DNA of 64,000 nt from Salegentibacter agarivorans. GTDB lineage: Bacteria; Bacteroidota; Bacteroidia; Flavobacteriales; Flavobacteriaceae. The DNA is taken from NCBI RefSeq assembly GCF_900113135.1, contig NZ_FOOH01000002.1, positions 124,001 to 188,000 of the forward strand. The letters run 5' to 3'. The first letter of the stretch is position 1, and the number at the start of each line of letters is the position of its first letter. Positions 1 to 8,163 of this stretch are shown here, in pieces. The notes beneath the pieces were generated by a model that made no database searches, was not told the origin of the DNA, and saw only the letters and a program-made list of their open reading frames with translations. Both the position numbers and the translations under genes were made by a program.

Positions 1-107
1 TAAACTGCGATATGATCGATAGTGATTTTAGAATTAAGATCCTGAGCTTTTGTAGAAAGCGTAATAAATATGAAGAATAAGGAAATTAAAATCAATGATT
101 TTTTCAT
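1..107 (-). CDS. Secreted protein, N-terminal fragment (possible VOC-fold protein)
   Basis: Only the first 35 codons lie in the window; the gene runs off the left edge. The ATG at 107-105 is followed by two lysines, a hydrophobic stretch and a Thr-Lys-Ala-Gln junction, which is a typical signal peptide of this phylum with cleavage expected after about residue 21. The visible mature part reads DLNSKITIDHIAV. A first strand ending in DHIAV is common in VOC (glyoxalase-like) domains, so a secreted VOC protein is possible, but that rests on a handful of residues. Export is well supported and the function is not. Confidence 0.55.
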   Translation of the reverse strand, partial: MKKSLILISLFFIFITLSTKAQDLNSKITIDHIAV

Positions 108-266
108 ATAGTTTTGTTGTTTAATGAAACCAATATTTAGCTGTAGTAATAATATTAATCTTTGACGGTTAGCTCAATTTTAAATTCTCTAAACAAATAT
201 ATAAGTAAGATGTAATGGAAGCCGAAAATAGGACTTCCATTACATAATAGTTTCCATTTTAATACT

Positions 267-665
267 CTAAATACTTTCTGCAGCAAAATTTGCAACTGCG
301 TGATCGTTTTCTACAGAACTTCCAGAAACTCCTACTGCTCCAATAATTTCACCGCTTTTGTTTTTTAAAGGCACGCCACCAGGAAACGTTATAAGTCCGT
401 TGTTGGAATGCTCAATATTGAAAAGTGCTTCACCGGGTTGTGACAATTTTCCAATTTCGCCAGTATTCATATCAAAAAACCTGGCAGTCTTAGCCTTTTT
501 AATGGCAATATCTACCGAGCCCAGCCAGGCGCCGTCCATCCTGGCAAAAGCGGTTAGGTTTGCGCCAGAGTCTACTACCGCAATATCCATTTTCACATCT
601 AATTCTTTCGATTTCTTTTCGGCGGCAGCAATTACTTTTTGTGCTTGTGCTAAAGTGATATTCAT
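267..665 (-). CDS. GlcG/HbpS-like haem-degrading-type protein
   Basis: A 132-residue single-domain protein of the GlcG/HbpS family (DUF336). Family hallmarks are visible: an N-terminal helix rich in Ala and Lys, the strand [21 protein letters not shown], the segment [13 protein letters not shown], the FPGGVPL turn and the C-terminal GAVGVSGSS loop. Some members bind haem or cobalamin, and others sit in glycolate-type operons without a proven activity. No signal peptide is visible, so a cytoplasmic role is likely. It stands alone here, with an NYN RNase gene upstream on the same strand but 79 bp away. The ligand cannot be told from sequence. Family call is firm and function is open. Confidence 0.85.
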   Translation of the reverse strand: MNITLAQAQKVIAAAEKKSKELDVKMDIAVVDSGANLTAFARMDGAWLGSVDIAIKKAKTARFFDMNTGEIGKLSQPGEALFNIEHSNNGLITFPGGVPLKNKSGEIIGAVGVSGSSVENDHAVANFAAESI

Positions 666-744
666 AGTTTAAGGTTTTTAATTTGTCCTAAATTATATAA
701 TCAAAAACGGAATATATTGATTTTAAGAGGAATATAACGAATAT

Positions 745-1485
745 TTAATCTTTGTTCCTCACGTAAATTAATTTGAATTTACTGCTTTGGTTGGTTCGGG
801 ATTCAATTTCAAATTTATCTATAGAATGAATCATAGGGGTAAGTTTCTGAAAGCCATAGTTACGCGAATCAAAATTAGGTTGTTTTTTCTGAAGTAAACT
901 TCCTACATCTCCAAGAAACGCCCAACCGTCTTCATCGGCAACATCTGAAATTGTTTGAGAAATAAGCCTTACCACTTTTGGAGTAATTTTATCTACGTTT
1001 TTCTTTTTGGAAGTTTTTCCGCCTTTTTCGCTTTCTTGCTCATTATCCTTATCAGAACTCTTTAAAATTTCAATATAAATAAAGCGGTCGCAAGCTACAA
1101 TAAATGGTTCCGGGGTTTTCTTTTCTCCAATTCCAATTACATTTTTTCCTGCTTCACGCAGTCTTGTAGCTAATCTTGTGAAATCACTATCGCTGGAAAC
1201 CAGGCAAAAACCATCTACTTTATCTGAATACAAAATATCCATGGCGTCTATGATCATTGCAGAATCTGTCGCGTTTTTCCCCTGGGTGTAACCATATTGC
1301 TGAATAGGATTTATTGCGTTTTCCAACAAAACATTTTTCCATTTTACCAAATGGGGTTTTGTCCAGTCACCGTAAATCCTTTTAATAGTGGGATTACCGT
1401 ACTTGGCAATCTCTTCCATCATTTCTTTTATATATGCTGATGGTATATTATCACCATCAATTAGTACCGCTAGGTTGGTTTCCAT
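745..1485 (-). CDS. NYN-domain RNase with C-terminal OST-HTH/LOTUS domain
   Basis: Residues about 4-138 form a NYN (LabA/DUF88, PIN-like) nuclease domain. The acidic metal-binding residues are visible as D10-G-D12-N13 at the first strand, D74 and the S-S-D99-S-D101 loop. A charged linker (about 143-165, rich in Glu and Lys) leads to a C-terminal region, about 165-243, that resembles an OST-HTH/LOTUS RNA-binding domain (GWAFLGDVGSLL, then a FDSRNYGFQKL segment). The family is thought to cut RNA with divalent metals. This domain pair is common in Bacteroidota. The cellular RNA target is unknown. The gene starts at a clear ATG and has no co-directional partner within an operon distance. Confidence 0.88.
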   Translation of the reverse strand: METNLAVLIDGDNIPSAYIKEMMEEIAKYGNPTIKRIYGDWTKPHLVKWKNVLLENAINPIQQYGYTQGKNATDSAMIIDAMDILYSDKVDGFCLVSSDSDFTRLATRLREAGKNVIGIGEKKTPEPFIVACDRFIYIEILKSSDKDNEQESEKGGKTSKKKNVDKITPKVVRLISQTISDVADEDGWAFLGDVGSLLQKKQPNFDSRNYGFQKLTPMIHSIDKFEIESRTNQSSKFKLIYVRNKD

Positions 1486-1582
1486 AGAATCTATTATTTA
1501 AAGTATACTACTCCGGAGCAAGCTCACGAAGCATTATTATTGGAAAATATAATTTGATCTCGAGTTAAGTTTGGGAGCATTT

Positions 1583-1602
1583 AATCTCGATTATCGAGTA
1601 AA
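1583..1602 (+). repeat. Recurrent intergenic palindrome, copy a
   Basis: This is the clearest copy of an element with core CTCGATTATCGAGTAAA: the 13-bp palindrome CTCGAT-T-ATCGAG followed by TAAA. It lies upstream of the NYN gene. Near copies occur at 9472-9492, 21818-21833, 30886-30906 and 57068-57084, all in non-coding DNA, with weaker halves at 1666-1678 and 46122-46133. Function is unknown; a protein-binding site is the simplest reading. Confidence 0.5.
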
Positions 1603-1620
1603 GATACTTTTTTTGCATAA

Positions 1621-1645
1621 AAAAGACGGCTGTACGCCGTCTTTT
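1621..1645. terminator. Bidirectional rho-independent terminator
   Basis: A perfect 10-bp stem AAAAGACGGC/GCCGTCTTTT with a five-base loop, giving T-runs on both strands. It sits just past the stop codon of the release-factor homologue gene that is read from the right. Confidence 0.8.
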
Positions 1646-1709
1646 CCTTATTCGATAACTTAATAGTTTTACTCGGTAATAAAGATATAAAACCTATAAA
1701 AGGTAATTA

Positions 1710-2870
1710 CTAATTAAAACGATAAAGTGCATTCATTTTTGAATTTTTATCTGGCATTTGGGCGTCAGGAATTAGAAAAACATTTCCTCCCTGTCTTAAA
1801 ACTTCTTTGGCAGCCCAGTTCATTAATGAATAGTTGTTACTCGTTTGCTCATTATTTATACTCACATTCATATTATCATTATTGTAAGTGCCCCAGATTT
1901 CATTTCTATTTTCCAGGAATAAAGTATCAACTTTTCCTTGTTGTATTGCCGGGAGAATATCGGTTACTGATGTACCGGTACTTTCGGTATTATTCAGTTC
2001 TTCAAATTTCTTCATTTTATCCTTTTTTGTTTTTTCAAGATATGGTTCTACAGTTTGCAGCGCTTTTTCATGCAATCCAAACATATCGGTATCAGATGGG
2101 TTACCGGGAACCACTTTATCAAACAAATGTTTATAAGTGTTTACATCCTTATAAATAGGGAAAAGGTAATCTTGAGTAGATACTACCAGTGGAACATTTT
2201 CGTTGTGTAGAATAGTATCCAGACCTTTATCTATAGCTCTAAAATACTTTAGAATTTCTTCTTTTCGTTCTTCTTCGCTACCACTGCCGTGCCCATGAAA
2301 AATGGTTTTTTCTCCACCGGCGCCCTGGCTTCTAAAATCTAAATGTTTTTGTTTATAATCAAAACCTACGCGTTCTTCCAAGCGGGAAGGTGTTAAATCG
2401 TCTACCTCTACCTGGCCTATGCTGTATTTGGTAGCTTCATATAAAACCACATCTTCTAATTGAAGTGCCAACAAATAGAAACGGGTATCTTCAGAAAACA
2501 TGGGGACCAATGGTTTTATATAAAACTCATTTGAAATATAAGTATGCGTTTCAAAGTTTACCGGCAGGGTGTACTTTTCAAAAAATCCTTCAGCAGCAAA
2601 AATTGCGAGTCCGTCGCTTTGATGGCGCCAAAAAGATTTATCATTAAGAAGTTCTTCTATAGGTTTACCAATTTCCTGAATTTTCTCTTCAGAAATATCT
2701 TTCTTCTTAAGTTCATTACCAACTTCTTTCCAAAGAGATTTTAGGTGGGTTTTATTTTTTTCTTCCAGCACTTCTTTTCCTCCTCTTTGAGTAGGAATAA
2801 AAATAGAAATACAGGTTTTATTTTCTTGATTGCTTAATTTTTGCAAGTCTTTTTCATTTATCAAACTCAT
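1710..2870 (-). CDS. Bacterial archaeo-eukaryotic release factor homologue (baeRF3-type)
   Basis: A 386-residue protein resembling the bacterial relatives of eRF1/Pelota (the baeRF families, family 3 most likely). Visible landmarks are the N-terminal CISIFIPTQRGGKEV segment, a central FYLLALQLEDVVLYEAT strand-turn-strand, the loop with QGAGGEKTIFHGHG, and the C-terminal stretch VFLIPDAQMP followed by MNALYRFN. The Gly- and His-rich central loop sits where eRF1 carries GGQ, but a GGQ itself is not present. The family is predicted to act on stalled ribosomes or in translation-linked stress; no member of this subfamily is well characterised to my knowledge. No membrane segment or signal peptide. 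Transcript ends at the hairpin at 1621-1645. Confidence 0.8.
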   Translation of the reverse strand: MSLINEKDLQKLSNQENKTCISIFIPTQRGGKEVLEEKNKTHLKSLWKEVGNELKKKDISEEKIQEIGKPIEELLNDKSFWRHQSDGLAIFAAEGFFEKYTLPVNFETHTYISNEFYIKPLVPMFSEDTRFYLLALQLEDVVLYEATKYSIGQVEVDDLTPSRLEERVGFDYKQKHLDFRSQGAGGEKTIFHGHGSGSEEERKEEILKYFRAIDKGLDTILHNENVPLVVSTQDYLFPIYKDVNTYKHLFDKVVPGNPSDTDMFGLHEKALQTVEPYLEKTKKDKMKKFEELNNTESTGTSVTDILPAIQQGKVDTLFLENRNEIWGTYNNDNMNVSINNEQTSNNYSLMNWAAKEVLRQGGNVFLIPDAQMPDKNSKMNALYRFN

Positions 2871-2981
2871 CTTACTAATTTTTTGGTTAACTATTTATTC
2901 AAGATAAGTTGATTTCGCTTTATTTCAATGGGGTTTAGCAGGGCTTTAACGCTAATCTTAAGAAGATGTCAAAGTTTAGAT

Positions 2982-3860
2982 TTAATAGAAATCATCGGGT
3001 TCAACGTGAATAAGCACGTCAAAAATTTCGGGGAAGTGGGCCAGGAGTTCATTTTTTACATTGTGAGCAATATCGTGACCTTTTTTTACGCTAATTTCAG
3101 CATTTACGGTTATATGGAGATCTACGTGGTAGGTCATTCCGGTTTTTCTAACATAGCATTTTTCGGTATCTAAAACTCCTGGAACGCCGCCAGATATTTC
3201 TCTAATCTCAGCAATCATATCGTCATACATATGTTCGTCCATAACTTCGCCAAGTGCTGGGCGTAAAATAAGATAGGCATTGTATAAAATAAATCCGGAA
3301 GCAAAAAGCGCAGCCCAGTCATCTGCCGTTTCGTAACCTTTTCCCATAAAAAGTGCGATAGAAATTCCTATAAATGCCATTAATGAAGTAATGGCATCGC
3401 TACGATGGTGCCAGGCATCAGCTTTTAATGAGGTGCTGTTTGTTTCATTGCCTTTTTTAGAAACTTTTCTGTAAAAATATTCTTTAATAATTATAATTAC
3501 TGCAAGAACAATAAGGGTATAAGGTTCGGGAACTTTGTGCGGGGTTCTAATATGTTCTATACTTTCGTAAGCGATAACTGTGGCTGAAACTACCAAAAAC
3601 CCTACTACGGCAAATGTCATTAAAGGTTCTGCCTTTCCGTGGCCGTAAGGATGATTTTTATCTGGCGGGCGACTCGAATATTTAAGTCCTAATAATACTA
3701 AAAATGACGAAAAAACATCGGTGGTAGATTCAATGGCATCAGCGATTAAGGCGTAAGAATTTCCAAAAACCCCGGTAATAAATTTTGCAATAGCCAATAA
3801 AGCATTTCCTATAATGCTAAGCCAGGAGGCCTTTATTGCTTCATTGGTGTTTTGATCCAT
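2982..3860 (-). CDS. Cation diffusion facilitator (CDF) family transporter
   Basis: A 292-residue inner-membrane divalent-metal/proton antiporter. About six membrane helices are followed by a cytoplasmic C-terminal metal-binding ferredoxin-like domain (about 205-290, with the TYHVDLHITVNAEIS strand). Transport-site residues are visible as D41-AIESTT-D48 in TM2 and H151-x3-D155 in TM5 (KADAWHHRSDA), plus the cytosolic HPYGH motif at 70-74. TM2 has Asp rather than His at its first ligand, so the substrate cannot be fixed to zinc; Fe, Mn or Zn/Cd are all possible. A TAnnTTTG promoter box lies 21 bp upstream. It is monocistronic as far as spacing shows. Confidence 0.9.
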   Translation of the reverse strand: MDQNTNEAIKASWLSIIGNALLAIAKFITGVFGNSYALIADAIESTTDVFSSFLVLLGLKYSSRPPDKNHPYGHGKAEPLMTFAVVGFLVVSATVIAYESIEHIRTPHKVPEPYTLIVLAVIIIIKEYFYRKVSKKGNETNSTSLKADAWHHRSDAITSLMAFIGISIALFMGKGYETADDWAALFASGFILYNAYLILRPALGEVMDEHMYDDMIAEIREISGGVPGVLDTEKCYVRKTGMTYHVDLHITVNAEISVKKGHDIAHNVKNELLAHFPEIFDVLIHVEPDDFY

Positions 3861-3880
3861 GTGTGGTGTGGTTCAGCCTG

Positions 3881-3888
3881 CAAATTTA
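3881..3888 (-). promoter_or_regulatory. Promoter -7 box for the CDF gene
   Basis: TAAATTTG on the minus strand matches the Bacteroidota -7 consensus TAnnTTTG and lies 21 bp before the CDF start codon. No clear -33 TTG is visible at the usual distance. Confidence 0.45.
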
Positions 3889-3945
3889 ATGGGAATAATA
3901 TTATTCTCTGGATTTAAACCAGTGTTTCTCCAAAAATCGTCTAAA

Positions 3946-4776
3946 CTACCACCAAACAACAAATAGCCGTTCAAATTTATTGTCCGGTTTTTTTACCCAA
4001 ATCAATGGCGCTTTTTTTCTTTGGAATGAATTTTCAATTTGAGTTATTATTTCTGAATGATTAACCCAGTTTTCGCTGTGTTGCGGTAAAATTGGCCAGT
4101 CTTGCTTTTGTGGAGCGTAAAATTGTAACGTATGATATTCAGCTGAAAGAAATTCTTTAAAATGAAGCCATATTCCCGCAATACATTCATTATTTATTAC
4201 CGGGAATTGTTTTTCCTCAAGATGCTTCGGCACAAATAAATTAGCTTTAAAACAGGTTTGCTGTAATATTTCTTTTGGTTTCACACCTAAAGAATTCAAT
4301 ACTTCTTCAGTTTCGGGTTTGTAAAGTAGGGGAAACTGTTTTTCTATTAATTTTTCGGTTTTTTGCAAAAAAGTATCCCGGCGGTTAGGGCCTATCCAGC
4401 GTTGCATTTCTGTTGAAAAAGCTGGATCGTAAACATAGAATTTATAAACCATTTCAATATGACATACCCGCCTATTTATTAAGTCTTCAACAAGAAAATC
4501 TAATTCGCCAAGGGTAATTTTATTGCGGCTAATTTGCATATTTTCAGCCAGCAAATTATAATCTGGATTTTGGTTAATTATCCATTTAAAAAATCGTTCT
4601 ACCCGCTTTCCCATTACAAAATTTGATGAAAGCGAAGGTAAATCTTGGGTTATGGGCTGCTTTAATGGCTGTTCAATTTCAGGAAGTTTAAATTGATCTA
4701 TTTGTTGAAATGAGTTTGTCCAAAGGGGAGGTGTTTTTAAAAATCCCTGAAATTGCTTTTCGGCGCGATTTTGCAT
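3946..4776 (-). CDS. DUF1853 family protein, possible nuclease fold
   Basis: A 276-residue protein matching DUF1853. Key landmarks are the segment ITLGELDFLVEDL (E91, D93) followed 15 residues later by HIEMVYKFYVYD (E108, K112), then IGPNRRDTFLQKT. The arrangement acidic residue, Asp, Glu and Lys on adjacent strands resembles the PD-(D/E)XK nuclease core, so a nucleic-acid enzyme is a reasonable inference, but no activity is established. No signal peptide or membrane helix. It is read toward the CDF gene, whose start lies 85 bp beyond its stop, and lies downstream of the AI-2E-like permease (38-bp gap), so those two could share a transcript. Confidence 0.8.
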   Translation of the reverse strand: MQNRAEKQFQGFLKTPPLWTNSFQQIDQFKLPEIEQPLKQPITQDLPSLSSNFVMGKRVERFFKWIINQNPDYNLLAENMQISRNKITLGELDFLVEDLINRRVCHIEMVYKFYVYDPAFSTEMQRWIGPNRRDTFLQKTEKLIEKQFPLLYKPETEEVLNSLGVKPKEILQQTCFKANLFVPKHLEEKQFPVINNECIAGIWLHFKEFLSAEYHTLQFYAPQKQDWPILPQHSENWVNHSEIITQIENSFQRKKAPLIWVKKPDNKFERLFVVWW

Positions 4777-4814
4777 TCTTTTTATTTAGAACTAAAGTAG
4801 TTTTGAAAGATAGA

Positions 4815-5882
4815 TTAATCTTTATCTTCATCTGTGCTTAGCAGGTATCCAAAAGGTTTTAAAGATGGCACGTGATTAAAGATTACATTTAAAATTCCCA
4901 AAACCGGAATTGCCAATATCATTCCCATTACGCCCCAAATCATATTTCCTAAAATTATGGCGAGGATTACGAAAAAAGGATGAATATCAACTTTGTCACC
5001 TACAATAAAAGGTTCTAAAACATAACTTTCAATAAATTGTACTATAGTAAAAGTGAGAATTACGCCAATTAAAATGCTGGTTTCGCCCTGGGTTAGGTAA
5101 CCAAATATTAAGGCAAGTCCCATCCCAATAATATTTCCTATAAACGGAATAAGGGTGAGAAAAGAAGCGATTACTGCAATTAAAATATAATTATTCACGC
5201 CCGAAATTCCCAGGCCAATGCTGTAGAGAATAGAAAGGATTATAATTAAGATTAACTTTCCTCTTAAATAAAATTGCGCCACCCGGGCAGTTTCATCAAT
5301 AATTTGCTTTACTTCTTCTTTACGTTGATTGGAGAATAATTTTAGAATAAATATTTTGAAGCGTCTTCTATAATTTAGCAGGAAAAAAATATAAATAAAA
5401 GTGAGTAAATAATTACTAAAAAAGCTGGTTACAGAATTAAGAAAGTTAAAGGCCTTTTGACCTGAATTTCCGCCAGAAGTGAGCATACTTTTTATATCAT
5501 TTTCTTTCTTGTATTCTTCTAAATCTTCGCTGCTTAACGCAGTATGCTCGTAAGCATAATTTTGTAGCTGTTCAATTTTGGGCGTCATGGTCTCCTTAAT
5601 TTTATCCCAATCATCTACAAAATTTTTAATTTGAAAAGAGAGTAAAATAAAAACCCCAAAAGAAAACAGCAGTAATAAAATGGTACTTATAAGTGATGAA
5701 AAAAGGCGTTTTAGCTTTGCTTCCATAAGATTAGCCAATGGAATAAGTAACAGCGCGAGAATTATTGCGGTTACTAAGGGAGCTAGAAAGCCTTTTGCAT
5801 CAACCAGGCCTGTGAAAAGAAAATAAGCGCCTAGTATTAAGGCAACAAGCGGATAAAGCAAGTTTTTTGGTGCCGAATTCAT
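4815..5882 (-). CDS. AI-2E family (UPF0118) transporter
   Basis: A 355-residue polytopic inner-membrane protein of the AI-2E/UPF0118 family. It shows two N-terminal hydrophobic helices (about 8-75), a soluble segment rich in Lys and Glu (about 85-150), and then a run of further helices with the family-typical stretch GVNNYILIAVIASFLTLIPFIGNIIG-like region and a C-terminal GVMGMILAIPVLGI helix. Members are annotated as putative autoinducer-2 exporters, but several instead act as Na+/H+ antiporters, so substrate is not claimed. Starts at an ATG and is followed closely by DUF1853 on the same strand. Confidence 0.88.
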   Translation of the reverse strand: MNSAPKNLLYPLVALILGAYFLFTGLVDAKGFLAPLVTAIILALLLIPLANLMEAKLKRLFSSLISTILLLLFSFGVFILLSFQIKNFVDDWDKIKETMTPKIEQLQNYAYEHTALSSEDLEEYKKENDIKSMLTSGGNSGQKAFNFLNSVTSFFSNYLLTFIYIFFLLNYRRRFKIFILKLFSNQRKEEVKQIIDETARVAQFYLRGKLILIIILSILYSIGLGISGVNNYILIAVIASFLTLIPFIGNIIGMGLALIFGYLTQGETSILIGVILTFTIVQFIESYVLEPFIVGDKVDIHPFFVILAIILGNMIWGVMGMILAIPVLGILNVIFNHVPSLKPFGYLLSTDEDKD

Positions 5883-5960
5883 TTTTTAAAGTTGGTTTGA
5901 AACTTTGAAGGTAGAAAAAGTAATTTAATTTTTCTACTCTTCCTTTAAATGAAGCACATT

Positions 5961-6425
5961 TTAGCTATAAACCGGCACATTTTCCTGTTCTACAAGATTT
6001 TTTAGCGATTCCAGGTTTTCTTCCCAACCAGATTCACAATCAGAGTAAAATTGATCTGCTTCAGATTTATTTGGAAAACCTGAGTGTTCTAATTTTAGGA
6101 CACAATATTTAGTTTCGCAGTGAATCCTGAATTTCACTTTAAATTTTGCCTTAAAAGGTAAATATTCATTATCGGCTAAATAGGTATAATCGCTTAAGGT
6201 AAGTTTTACGTGGGGTTTAAATTCTGAAATTTTTGCTGCCGCAATGTAATCAGCTTTGTCAGGATTTTCTCCCTAGCTTAAGGCAAAAACGCCATCTTCA
6301 TCTGGTACTACAATGGCTTGAGAAGCACCCCACCATTCTTTAATTAAATTGGGAGTTATTAGCGCATTAAATACTTTACCTCCATTTTCGTTAATTCGAA
6401 TTTCCTTCTTTATTTTTCGGGACAT
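5961..6425 (-). pseudogene. SRPBCC/AHSA1-like protein interrupted by an amber codon
   Basis: An ATG at 6425-6423 opens a frame that reads MSRKIKKEIRINENGGKVFN, then ITPNLIKEWWGASQAIVVPDE and GVFALS before a TAG at 6275-6273. The same frame then continues for another 103 codons (GENPDKADYIAAAKISEF to NVPVYS) to a TAA at 5963-5961. The whole 154-codon frame looks like an SRPBCC (START-like, AHSA1) domain: a KVFNALITPNLIKEWW helix, a central sheet and a long C-terminal helix ending WEENLESLKNLVEQ. Relatives commonly have Trp where the stop is (A-L-x-W-G-E), so a single TGG to TAG change explains it. It may be a recent nonsense mutation or a sequencing error. Confidence 0.85.
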
Positions 6426-6691
6426 AGAATAGTTTTTTAATTAAACAGTGAAGCTTATAAGATTTTATCGCGGTTAACTGCTATAGGGCGAATATTAATA
6501 ATCACCAGCTTCACCTTTGCTTATTTAATTAAATTTAAGAAAAATTAACAAGTTAAATTATAAAAATCGTAAATATTAATTCACAAAATTGGAGATTCTG
6601 TTTTTTAAACTATATGTAGAAAAAAAACATATTAGTTTGAATTTTTATGCAGAACCTGATCTTACTCATATCTAATAAAGCACACGTATTT

Positions 6692-6699
6692 TAATTTTG
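6692..6699 (+). promoter_or_regulatory. Promoter -7 box for hemN
   Basis: TAATTTTG matches the TAnnTTTG consensus and lies 17 bp before the hemN ATG, implying a very short leader. No -33 TTG and no convincing FNR-type palindrome (TTGA-N6-TCAA) is visible upstream. The rest of the 291-bp gap to the broken SRPBCC gene holds no gene that I can see. Confidence 0.4.
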
Positions 6700-6716
6700 T
6701 AAAAAACTATTGCTTT

Positions 6717-8072
6717 ATGTCTTCTAACCTTATTAGTAAATACAATGTTCCGGGGCCACGATATACCAGCTACCCAACAGTACCGTATTGGGACGACAAT
6801 ACATTTTCTGCAAGTGCCTGGGAGAACAGTTTAAAACGCAGCTTCCAGGAAAATAGAGAAATTAGCCTTTACATACATTTACCGTTTTGTGAAAGCCTTT
6901 GTACTTTTTGTGGCTGTAACAAACGAATTACAAAAAAGCACTCGGTAGAAACGCCATATATAGAAAGCGTGTTGCGGGAATGGGATCTTTATTTAGAAAT
7001 GCTGGGTGAAAAACCAATTATTAGAGAAGTGCATCTTGGTGGGGGTACGCCAACCTTCTTTGCTCCAGAGAACCTTAAATTTTTACTGAATATGCTTTTT
7101 CGTAAAGCGGAAAGAGATTGTAACACAGAATTAAGTTTTGAAGGACATCCAAATAATACCACCAAAGAGCATTTAAAGGTTTTAGCCGATCTTGGTTTTA
7201 GAAGAGTAAGTTACGGCGTACAGGATTATAGTGAAAAAGTACAAAAAGCAATTCATAGGATTCAACCTTTTAAAAACGTAAAAAATGCCACCGAACAGGC
7301 CAGGGAAACCGGGTTTACATCGGTAGGGCATGATATTATTTTTGGTTTACCATTTCAAACCAAAGAAGATATAATTGATACTATTGAAAAGACGAAGCAG
7401 TTAATGCCAGACCGTATTGCGTTTTACAGCTATGCGCACGTACCGTGGATTAAAGGAAATGGGCAACGCGGCTTCAAAGACTCTGATCTTCCCGGTGCCG
7501 ATGAAAAACGTGAAATGTACGAAACGGGGAAAAAAATGCTGGAAGAAGCAGGATATATTGAAATAGGAATGGATCATTTTGCTCTTAAAACCGATTCTCT
7601 TTATAAAGCGGTAGAAGATAAAACTTTACACCGTAATTTTATGGGCTATACCACCTCTTCTGGTGCGTCTATGATTGGCCTGGGAGTTTCAGCAATTAGT
7701 GACAGCTGGTACGGTTTTGCCCAAAATGAAAAATCGGTTGAGACTTACCAGGAACTTATTGCCGAGGGAATAATTCCGGTTTTCCGGGGGCATATTTTAA
7801 ATGAAGAAGATCTTGTAATTAGAAAACACATTCTTAAATTAATGTGTCGCCTGGAAACGAGTTGGGTCGCTCCCGAAGATTATTTTGAAGAATTACCCGA
7901 AGTACTTATTAAATTAAGGGAAATGGAAGCTGATGGACTCGTTAGTTTTTCTGAAAAAGGCTTAACCATTCCCGAAAAGGGAAGACCTTTTGTTCGTAAT
8001 ATTTGTATGGCTTTTGATTTAAGAATGCAGGCACAGAAACCAAACACCCAATTATTTTCTATGACAGTTTAA
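6717..8072 (+). CDS. hemN: Oxygen-independent coproporphyrinogen III oxidase
   Basis: A 451-residue radical-SAM enzyme that decarboxylates coproporphyrinogen III to protoporphyrinogen IX without oxygen, in the cytoplasm. The [4Fe-4S] cluster ligands are visible as C58-x3-C62-x2-C65, followed by G-C67. Upstream is the HemN-typical N-terminal block KYNVPGPRYTSYPTVPYW, and downstream the SAM-binding motif VHLGGGTPTF. The C-terminal HemN domain (about 345-445) is present, and length matches true HemN rather than the shorter HemW (HemZ-like) proteins. It faces the cbb3 oxidase operon across a shared terminator, which fits a microaerobic haem and respiration neighbourhood. Starts at an ATG close to a -7 box. 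Confidence 0.95.
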   Translation: MSSNLISKYNVPGPRYTSYPTVPYWDDNTFSASAWENSLKRSFQENREISLYIHLPFCESLCTFCGCNKRITKKHSVETPYIESVLREWDLYLEMLGEKPIIREVHLGGGTPTFFAPENLKFLLNMLFRKAERDCNTELSFEGHPNNTTKEHLKVLADLGFRRVSYGVQDYSEKVQKAIHRIQPFKNVKNATEQARETGFTSVGHDIIFGLPFQTKEDIIDTIEKTKQLMPDRIAFYSYAHVPWIKGNGQRGFKDSDLPGADEKREMYETGKKMLEEAGYIEIGMDHFALKTDSLYKAVEDKTLHRNFMGYTTSSGASMIGLGVSAISDSWYGFAQNEKSVETYQELIAEGIIPVFRGHILNEEDLVIRKHILKLMCRLETSWVAPEDYFEELPEVLIKLREMEADGLVSFSEKGLTIPEKGRPFVRNICMAFDLRMQAQKPNTQLFSMTV

Positions 8073-8090
8073 TCTGAAAGTAGAATACAA

Positions 8091-8126
8091 AAAAGTCCGT
8101 CTGGAAATTCCCAGACGGACTTTTTT
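8091..8126. terminator. Bidirectional terminator between hemN and the cco operon
   Basis: A long stem AAAAGTCCGTCTGG paired with CCAGACGGACTTTT around a short AT loop, with T-runs on both strands. It ends hemN from the left and the cbb3 operon from the right. Confidence 0.85.
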
Positions 8127-8163
8127 ATGTTTATAAGGTTTCTTTTTTTTGAAAATTTAATTT

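Noticed and set aside
6448-6514. GTGAAGCT and AGCTTCAC inverted 50 bp apart upstream of hemN
   Set aside because: Only 8-bp arms with a long spacer. It is likely chance in AT-rich DNA.
6540-6716. FNR-type box upstream of hemN
   Set aside because: No TTGA-N6-TCAA-like palindrome was found, although oxygen control would be expected for this gene.
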